Source: an uncultured bacterium (GTDB lineage: Bacteria > Bacillota > Clostridia > Lachnospirales > Lachnospiraceae). Taken from it: a DNA stretch of 12,140 nucleotides. The position numbers and the translations under genes were made by a program. The stretch is from contig CAJMMH010000057.1 in assembly GCA_905214365.1 (NCBI GenBank), forward strand, positions 1 through 12,140. Direction: 5' to 3'. The notes beneath the pieces were generated by a model. The model searched no databases. It saw only the letters and a program-made list of their open reading frames with translations, and was not told the origin of the DNA. Positions 7,129-12,140 of this stretch are shown here, piece after piece (position 1 is the first letter of the stretch; each line of letters starts with the position of its first letter).

Positions 7129-7136
7129 GCTATAGT
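7128..7136 (+). promoter_or_regulatory. Possible extended -10 promoter of the HTH gene
   Basis: TGCTATAGT matches the extended -10 pattern TGnTATAAT closely. No good -35 lies 16-18 bases upstream. If used, the leader would be about 225 bases long. Confidence 0.3.
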
Positions 7137-7190
7137 GTACATCTGCGCATCTTATCATATCTTTTAATTCTGTTACATTTGAGTACATAA

Positions 7191-7210
7191 GAGTATCGCA
7201 ATTTTGTCAT
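7191..7210 (+). repeat. Direct repeat copy 2, possible operator
   Basis: gagtatcgcaattttgtcat, 82 bases after copy 1, differing at three positions. No convincing promoter lies next to this copy on either strand. Confidence 0.5.
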
Positions 7211-7368
7211 ACTGACTTTATCAGCCGCTCGGCCGGCAAACACTGGTTTTTACAGTTCCAACAGCAATCGACTGATATTCCTGCGCCAGTCAGCCTTCCA
7301 GACGCTGTACAGACAGGCTTGCGGAATTTACCGGCATCCGTTGAACCGGCTTACCAAAGGAGAATCCT

Positions 7369-7746
7369 ATGTCTGAAACCCCAGAAGCAAAAAATAAAAT
7401 TCTGATGCGCATTGACGCGCTGTGCCGGGAACGTTCCTGGAGCCATTATCAGCTTGAGACTGTATCCGGTATCTAAGCTTACAACATCAACAACATGTTC
7501 CGCAGAAACAGCTATCCATCTTTTCCGCTATTATCCAAAATCTGCGATGGCTTTCAGATCCAGATTTCCGATTTTTTCCGTGATCCTGCCAGAATCGATT
7601 ATGAACTGAACAGCTGTGAAACACACCTGATCAGCTGCTTCCGCTCTCTCTCCGACCATGACAAAGATATCTTTCTTGCTTATCTGCATGGACTCATGCA
7701 CCTGTCTGACAATGGCATGAAAGAGAATGGAACAAAACCGGAATAA
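7369..7746 (+). pseudogene. Small XRE/Cro-family HTH regulator interrupted by an in-frame stop
   Basis: From ATG 7369, with AAAGGAG six bases upstream, the reading frame runs for 35 codons to TAA at 7474-7476. It then continues without a shift for 89 more codons to TAA at 7744-7746. The two parts together form one recognisable compact HTH_3-type protein of about 125 residues: KNKILMRIDALCRER (8-22), SHYQLETVSGI (25-35), the stop at 36, then AYNINNMFRRN (37-47), PSFPLLSKICDGF (50-62) and ISDFF (66-70). The stop falls in the turn between the two helices of the HTH, where small residues such as Ser or Pro are common; TCA to TAA would be one change. The second part has an internal ATG at 7495, but a product from there lacks the HTH. 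Likely a recently broken DNA-binding regulator. Readthrough or a sequencing error are alternatives. It is divergent from the GT2 operon and convergent with cutC. Confidence 0.75.
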
Positions 7747-7754
7747 CTGACGCT

Positions 7755-7766
7755 CTGGAGCGTGTT
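7755..7766 (+). repeat. 12-base direct repeat shared with the cutC terminator loop
   Basis: ctggagcgtgtt occurs here, just past the HTH gene stop, and again at 7842-7853 inside the cutC terminator hairpin. Here it is part of ACGCT-CTGG-AGCGT, a short hairpin that could be a weak terminator remnant for the HTH gene, although no T-run follows. Confidence 0.4.
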
Positions 7767-7815
7767 TAAAAAAGGCTTTCTACAAGATGTGCGTTCCAAT
7801 TTGCGGGCGCATGGT

Positions 7816-7884
7816 AAAAAAAGAAACGGACAGCCTGCAGGCTGGAGCGTGTTATCTTGTGCACGCCCGCTGCAGGCTGTCCGT
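7816..7884 (-). terminator. Intrinsic terminator of the ABC-cutC operon
   Basis: A perfect 15-base inverted repeat (7826-7840 with 7870-7884; core GGACAGCCTGCAG) encloses a further GCGTG/CACGC stem (7847-7851 with 7862-7866). On the minus strand it is followed by TTTCTTTTTTT. It begins 16 bases past the cutC stop. No T-run follows on the plus strand, so it serves the minus-strand operon. Confidence 0.92.
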
Positions 7885-7900
7885 CAATCTGTCAGATCAT

Positions 7901-8650
7901 TCAATCTTCCTTCAGCACCTCAACCGCTTTTCTGACCGCATCCTCGCTGGTCCGCCAGATCTGCCATTCGCTGATTCCCGGAAGTCCCATATGGACACGC
8001 TCATTGCGATACTGCATCCCGCTTGTCAGTACTTCCTTTCCGGACATGTGGAACGCAGTCAGTCCATCCGCCTTCAGCTGCGCGATCACTTCCGCCTTCA
8101 CGCCGCCCCCGGCAAGAATCTGCGGACCGGATTCACCGCTTTTTCGGTTCAGATCCGCAATCAGCGCTCTTCCGGCAAGGCAGTTTTCCTCCTGACCGGA
8201 TGTCAGGATACAGGAAATTCCAAGTTCTTTTGCTTTTTCATACGTCGCATACGGATCTGCACAGACGTCAAACGCCCGGTGCATCGTCACCCAATGGCCG
8301 TCCGCCGCATCGATCATACCCTTCATCTGCTCTTCATTCAGAGAACCGTCCGGATTCAGGCTGCCGATGACAACGCCCTCGGCTCCCGCTTCTACAAAGT
8401 CCGCAATCTCCCGTTTCATGATCTGATACTCGTCCTCTGTGTATAGAAAATCCCCGAACCGCGGACGAATCAGCACATGAACGCGGATATCGCTCTGCTC
8501 CCGGATGCATCGGAACAGTTCAATCGACGGCGTTGTCCCGCCGATAATCAGGTTGCCGCAGAGTTCTAGACGGTCTGCTCCGGCACGCGCCGCAGCGAGT
8601 GCGGATTCCACCGAATCCACGCATACTTCCAGTGTGTACGGATGCTTCAT
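7901..8650 (-). CDS. cutC: CutC family protein (copper homeostasis family, TIM barrel)
   Basis: A 249-residue protein matching the CutC family along its full length: LEVCVDS (7-13), DRLELCGN (26-33), GGTTPS (37-42), VLIRPRFGDFLY (59-70), GVVIGSLNPDG (92-102), TMHRAFDVC (122-130), ILTSGQ (148-153), ILAGGGV (178-184) and FHMSG (200-204). CutC proteins are cytosolic TIM barrels first linked to copper tolerance in E. coli. The molecular activity is unsettled and a direct copper role has been questioned, so only the family is certain. It is not the choline TMA-lyase that shares the symbol. AAAGGGG lies 10 bases before ATG. It starts 41 bases after the second ABC gene with no terminator between, so it is the last gene of that operon. 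Confidence 0.93.
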   Translation of the reverse strand: MKHPYTLEVCVDSVESALAAARAGADRLELCGNLIIGGTTPSIELFRCIREQSDIRVHVLIRPRFGDFLYTEDEYQIMKREIADFVEAGAEGVVIGSLNPDGSLNEEQMKGMIDAADGHWVTMHRAFDVCADPYATYEKAKELGISCILTSGQEENCLAGRALIADLNRKSGESGPQILAGGGVKAEVIAQLKADGLTAFHMSGKEVLTSGMQYRNERVHMGLPGISEWQIWRTSEDAVRKAVEVLKED

Positions 8651-8691
8651 AGTTGTAAATCCCCTTTCGTTTTCTGCCTTTACCCTTCGTT

Positions 8692-10479
8692 CTACTCTTC
8701 CAGAAACGCGTACTGGCTCATGTAGAGCTTGTAATACTCTCCATGCTTCGCCATCAGCTCATCATGAGTTCCCTTTTCCATGATGTTGCCCTGATCGATG
8801 TACATGATGCAGCTGGAATTTTTAATAGTTGACAGGCGATGCGCGATAATAAAGGAAGTTCTTCCCTTCAGCAGCTCCTGCAGTCCCTTCTGCAGAAGGA
8901 TCTCTGTCTCGGTATCGATGCTTGACGTTGCCTCGTCCAGAATCAGAATCTTCGGATCCGCCAACAATGCCCGCGCAAACGAAATCAGCTGACGCTGTCC
9001 GGAGGATAGGCGGCTTCCGCGCTCATTTACCTGCGTCTGATAGCCATCTTCCATTTCCATAATGAAGTCATGCGCGCAGACTGTCTTTGCCGCGCGGATA
9101 ACATCCTCATCGCTCGCTTCCCGGTTTCCGTAGCGGATGTTGTCCATGATCGTTCCGGAAAAGATGAAGCTGTCCTGCATCATAACGCCCATCTGCCGCC
9201 GGAGAGACTTGATCGTTACCGTATTAATATCAATCCCATCTACCAGCAGCTGTCCGCTGTCTATATTATAGAACCTGCTGATCAGATTGACAATGGTTGT
9301 TTTTCCGGCTCCGGTTGGTCCGACAATCGCGTAGCTGTCGCCGACATTTGCCTTAAAGTTCACATCATCCAGAATCTTTACGCCTGGCTCATAGGAGAAG
9401 CTGACATGCTTAAACTCCACCTCGCCGCGGATCGCGGGCATCTCTTTTGCTCCCGGAGCATCCTTGACATTGACCGGCTCGTCAATGGTTTCAAAAATAC
9501 GCTCCAGATACGAAATCGCAGTCAGAAGCGAGTTGTAAAACGAAGCCAGCGTATTGATCGGATTCCAGAACTGTCCGATGTAGGTAGACAGCGCAATCAG
9601 CGCGCCGACGCTGATCCAGCCGGTTCCCTGCTCCAGCCAGCTGACACCGATCCAGTAAACAATTGCCGTTGCAATCATGGAAATTACCTGCACGATCGGT
9701 CCGATCATAAAGTTATAACGGATAACACCCATCCATGCTTTCCGGTAATCGCCGCTGAGCCGATTGAAAATCTCTGCGTTGCGCTCCTCGCGCACAAAGG
9801 CCTGCGTAACCCGGATGCCATTGATGCTCTCCGCGATATACGCGTTCAGGTTAGACTGTTTATTGCTCGCAATCTGCCAGCCGCGCCGCTGTTTTTTCTT
9901 AACAAACAGCACAATCGCTGCCAGAATCGGCAGTCCGCACATGCAGATCAGAGTCAGCGGAACGCTGTAATAGAACATGAAGCAAATAATAAAAATCAGC
10001 GAACAACAGTCAGTAATCGTATTGACAATACCATTGGAAAGCAAGTCACTGATGTTATTGACATAATTGACCAGACGTACCTGAATCTTGCCGTGCGGCC
10101 GGCTGTCATAATACGAAAACGGCAGCTCCTGCAAATGTTCAAACAAGTCGCTTCGCAGCGAATGAATGATACCCTGACCTATTTCAGTTGTCCATTTAAT
10201 CTTAATTCTCACGTTGAACGCGCAGACCACGATAATGACCAGCGCAATGAATGCCATTGTGACAATGCTCTTTTTGTCCCCGTCTGGGATATAAATATCC
10301 ATAACCCGCTGCGTCAGCACCGGAATCACCATTCCGAGCGCGCTTGAAGACAACATAAGGACAATCGTTGCGATCAGCTTTTTCCGGTACGGGCCTACAT
10401 AATGGAACAGGCGGATAATCTGCTTCATGTCAAACTTTGTTTCCAGGGTTTCATCGACATCGTATTTATTGCGTGCCAT
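8692..10479 (-). CDS. ABC exporter half-transporter, catalytic-site subunit (heterodimeric, MDR type)
   Basis: A complete 595-residue half-transporter: membrane domain with six helices (about residues 30-330), then the nucleotide-binding domain. Landmarks: Walker A GPTGAGKTT (387-395), Q-loop MMQD (433-436), signature LSSGQ (491-495), Walker B ILILD (511-515) followed by the catalytic E516, D-loop SSID (519-522) and H-loop H547. The signature deviates from LSGGQ while the Walker B/Glu is intact, the opposite of its partner. This is the pattern of heterodimeric exporters such as TM287/288, BmrCD and LmrCD. Likely exports drugs, lipids or peptides; the substrate is not readable. ATG 10479 overlaps the stop of the upstream gene (TAATG), with a run of G just before it as ribosome binding site, so translational coupling is expected. 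Its acidic/basic N-terminal extension of about 20 residues is ordinary for the family. Confidence 0.94.
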   Translation of the reverse strand: MARNKYDVDETLETKFDMKQIIRLFHYVGPYRKKLIATIVLMLSSSALGMVIPVLTQRVMDIYIPDGDKKSIVTMAFIALVIIVVCAFNVRIKIKWTTEIGQGIIHSLRSDLFEHLQELPFSYYDSRPHGKIQVRLVNYVNNISDLLSNGIVNTITDCCSLIFIICFMFYYSVPLTLICMCGLPILAAIVLFVKKKQRRGWQIASNKQSNLNAYIAESINGIRVTQAFVREERNAEIFNRLSGDYRKAWMGVIRYNFMIGPIVQVISMIATAIVYWIGVSWLEQGTGWISVGALIALSTYIGQFWNPINTLASFYNSLLTAISYLERIFETIDEPVNVKDAPGAKEMPAIRGEVEFKHVSFSYEPGVKILDDVNFKANVGDSYAIVGPTGAGKTTIVNLISRFYNIDSGQLLVDGIDINTVTIKSLRRQMGVMMQDSFIFSGTIMDNIRYGNREASDEDVIRAAKTVCAHDFIMEMEDGYQTQVNERGSRLSSGQRQLISFARALLADPKILILDEATSSIDTETEILLQKGLQELLKGRTSFIIAHRLSTIKNSSCIMYIDQGNIMEKGTHDELMAKHGEYYKLYMSQYAFLEE

Positions 10480-12140
10480 TAGTATTCCCCCCTTCCCTTG
10501 TTCGTGCGGATTGCTTTGAACTGGTCAAATTCTCCGTACTGATGATGGAATACCGTCGCATAGTATCCGTTGCGCGCCAGAAGCTCTTCATGCGTCCCCC
10601 GCTCAACCAGGCGGCCGTTATCCAGAACCAGAATCTGATTGGCGTGCATAATTGAAGAAATACGATGCGCAATGATAAATACGGTACGGTCATCCGCAAC
10701 CTTCTGCAGCTCATGCTGAATGTTTGATTCGGTTTCCATATCAATTGCCGACGTCGTGTCGTCCAGAATAACAATTGACGGGTTCTTCAGAATCGCTCTC
10801 GCCAGGGAAATACGCTGTTTCTGTCCGCCTGACAGTCCGACGCCCCGCTCACCGACAATCGTATCATAGCCTTCCGGCATCTCACGGATAAACTCATCCG
10901 CATTGGCAATCTTTGCCGCCTGCACTACATCGTCAAATGAACAGTCCGGATTTCCATACGCAATGTTTCCCTCAATGGTATCAGAAAACAAGAAGACATC
11001 CTGCATCGCCATACCGATGTTGGCGCGAAGCACCTGCAGATCAAGTTTGCGCACATCAACGCCGTCAACCAGTACGCGTCCTCCCGTCACATCATAGAAC
11101 CGGCAGATCAGGTTGATCAGCGTGGACTTTCCGGAACCGGTCGCGCCGATGATGCCGACCGTCTGTCCCGGCTGCACATCAAAACTGATATCACGCAGAA
11201 TTACATCGTCATGCGCATAGTAATTCACATGATCAAACGTAACCGCACCGCGCAGCTTTCTCGGATTGTTTTCCGGAATTCCCGGCTGCTGAATATCCGG
11301 CTCGGTCGTATATACGGCATAAATCTTTTCAATTGCCGTCACAAAGCGCTGCAGGTCATTGATAATCCATCCGGCCTGGCGGAGCGGGCTGTTCAGCATC
11401 CACAGATAACCATTTACCGTAACCATATCACCGAGCGTTACCTGTCCGTCGATTACCATAAATCCGCCGAGAATCAGCAGGATCACAGTCAGACACTGAG
11501 ACAGAATTTCAAACAAAGGAATATACTTCATCCACACCTTTGACGCGCTGATCTGCGCGTCCCGGTAACCGTCATTTTCCTTTTCAAATTTTTCCTTCTC
11601 GTAATCTTCCTTGGCAAACGCCTTCACAACACGGTTTCCCGCAATATTCTCCTGCGCAAACGCATTCAGGCTGGAAAAATGATCCCGGATATTGGCAAAC
11701 GCCGGCTTAATTTCTCTTGCCTGACTGAGCGTTACCGCCAGTGTAAACGGAAGTACCAGAAGCATGCACAGCGCCAGCTTTATATTAACGGTAAAAATCA
11801 TAATCAGCGCCAGCACAAAAACAAGGATATTTTCAAAGCTGAAATAAATAACGTGCGAAACCATATGACGGACCGCATCAATATCACCGGTCTGGCGCGA
11901 CATCAGGTCGCCGGTACGGTTGCGGTTGAAGAAAGCAAAATCCTCCTTCATCAGTTTACGGTACGTTTTCTCACGGATGTCATAAATCGTTCCCTGGCTG
12001 GAGGACTCAAAACACATCAAAAATGTGAACCGCAGCACCGAACGGACTACCGTAACGCCCACTAACAGTACCAACAGCAGCGGCAGCCGGTCGTACTCCC
12101 CGCCGTTGATGACGTTGTCTACGATCATTCCCGAAATTTT
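10479..12140 (-). CDS. ABC exporter half-transporter, degenerate-site subunit (partial, N-terminus beyond window)
   Basis: The frame is open to the right edge, so the true start is outside; at least 553 codons are present, and the family length (about 580-620) suggests roughly 30-60 residues are missing. Numbering from the Met at 12128: the membrane domain runs to about 270, then the nucleotide-binding domain with Walker A GATGSGKST (328-336), Q-loop MQD (375-377), canonical signature LSGGQ (432-436), Walker B SIVILD (451-456), H-loop H488. The residue after Walker B, normally the catalytic Glu, is Asp (D457; codon at 10760-10758), giving ILDDTTSAID instead of ILDEATSALD. This marks the degenerate ATP site in heterodimeric exporters. 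Its LSGGQ would complete the active site of the partner encoded immediately downstream. First visible gene of the ABC-ABC-cutC operon; its promoter is outside the window. Confidence 0.94.
   Translation of the reverse strand, partial: KISGMIVDNVINGGEYDRLPLLLVLLVGVTVVRSVLRFTFLMCFESSSQGTIYDIREKTYRKLMKEDFAFFNRNRTGDLMSRQTGDIDAVRHMVSHVIYFSFENILVFVLALIMIFTVNIKLALCMLLVLPFTLAVTLSQAREIKPAFANIRDHFSSLNAFAQENIAGNRVVKAFAKEDYEKEKFEKENDGYRDAQISASKVWMKYIPLFEILSQCLTVILLILGGFMVIDGQVTLGDMVTVNGYLWMLNSPLRQAGWIINDLQRFVTAIEKIYAVYTTEPDIQQPGIPENNPRKLRGAVTFDHVNYYAHDDVILRDISFDVQPGQTVGIIGATGSGKSTLINLICRFYDVTGGRVLVDGVDVRKLDLQVLRANIGMAMQDVFLFSDTIEGNIAYGNPDCSFDDVVQAAKIANADEFIREMPEGYDTIVGERGVGLSGGQKQRISLARAILKNPSIVILDDTTSAIDMETESNIQHELQKVADDRTVFIIAHRISSIMHANQILVLDNGRLVERGTHEELLARNGYYATVFHHQYGEFDQFKAIRTNKGRGEY

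Larger units (their letters stand above)
6988..7368. other. Divergent intergenic region between the GT2 gene and the HTH gene
   Basis: 381 bases with no supported gene. The left part (6988-7073) is the leader and promoter of the GT2 gene. The centre (7109-7210) holds two near-identical 20-base direct repeats and an extended -10-like box on the plus strand. The last 150 bases contain nothing I recognise except the ribosome binding site AAAGGAG (7356-7362) of the HTH gene. The stretch 7080-7215 is clearly more AT-rich than its surroundings. Confidence 0.7.

Noticed and set aside
7901..8650. Choline trimethylamine-lyase CutC
   Set aside because: That enzyme is a glycyl radical protein of more than 800 residues. 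This is a 249-residue TIM barrel that only shares the gene symbol.
9070..10347. 425-codon open frame on the plus strand opposite the second ABC gene
   Set aside because: Antisense to a complete ABC half-transporter; its composition (Asn, Arg, His, Asp rich) and lack of any motif argue against a gene.
1..12140. CRISPR array, insertion sequence, prophage or toxin-antitoxin module
   Set aside because: No regularly spaced repeats, transposase, integrase, phage structural gene or paired small genes were seen. The lone HTH gene has no toxin partner.

Overview
The window looks like chromosomal DNA from an anaerobic, gut-type member of the Clostridia, probably Lachnospiraceae-like. The reasons are balanced base composition, strong AGGAGG-type ribosome binding sites, a monomeric multi-cluster [FeFe]-hydrogenase, a Na+/phosphate cotransporter fused to PhoU-like domains, and a small stand-alone HTH regulator. 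This is inference from gene content; no 16S or other marker is present.

Almost everything is on the minus strand, so the units are described here in transcription order, from high to low coordinates. (1) An operon enters from the right edge. It encodes two halves of a heterodimeric ABC exporter (12140-10479, N-terminus outside the window, and 10479-8692, joined by a TAATG overlap), then a CutC-family protein (8650-7901), and ends at a strong intrinsic terminator (about 7884-7816). (2) The only plus-strand gene, 7369-7746, is a small XRE/Cro-type regulator interrupted by an in-frame TAA at 7474-7476. It converges on cutC and is divergent from the next unit. (3) A consensus-like promoter (7073-7045) drives a polyprenyl-phosphate-type GT2 glycosyltransferase (6987-5899), followed 15 bases later by an [FeFe]-hydrogenase (5883-4339). 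(4) A branched-chain aminotransferase (4200-3175) has its own strong promoter and terminator. (5) An AEC-family permease (2892-1945) has a promoter region rich in inverted repeats. (6) A Na+/Pi cotransporter with C-terminal PhoU-like repeats (1678-1, C-terminus outside the window) is preceded by a leader that can fold.

Most of this is ordinary housekeeping and accessory content. The points most worth a second look are the nonsense-interrupted regulator with two near-identical 20-base sites upstream, the pairing of a group B-like hydrogenase with a lipid-linked sugar transferase, the asymmetric ATPase sites of the ABC pair, and two possible cis-regulatory regions upstream of the AEC and Na+/Pi genes. 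I see no CRISPR array, tRNA, rRNA, insertion sequence or phage gene, and no clear undescribed multi-gene system.
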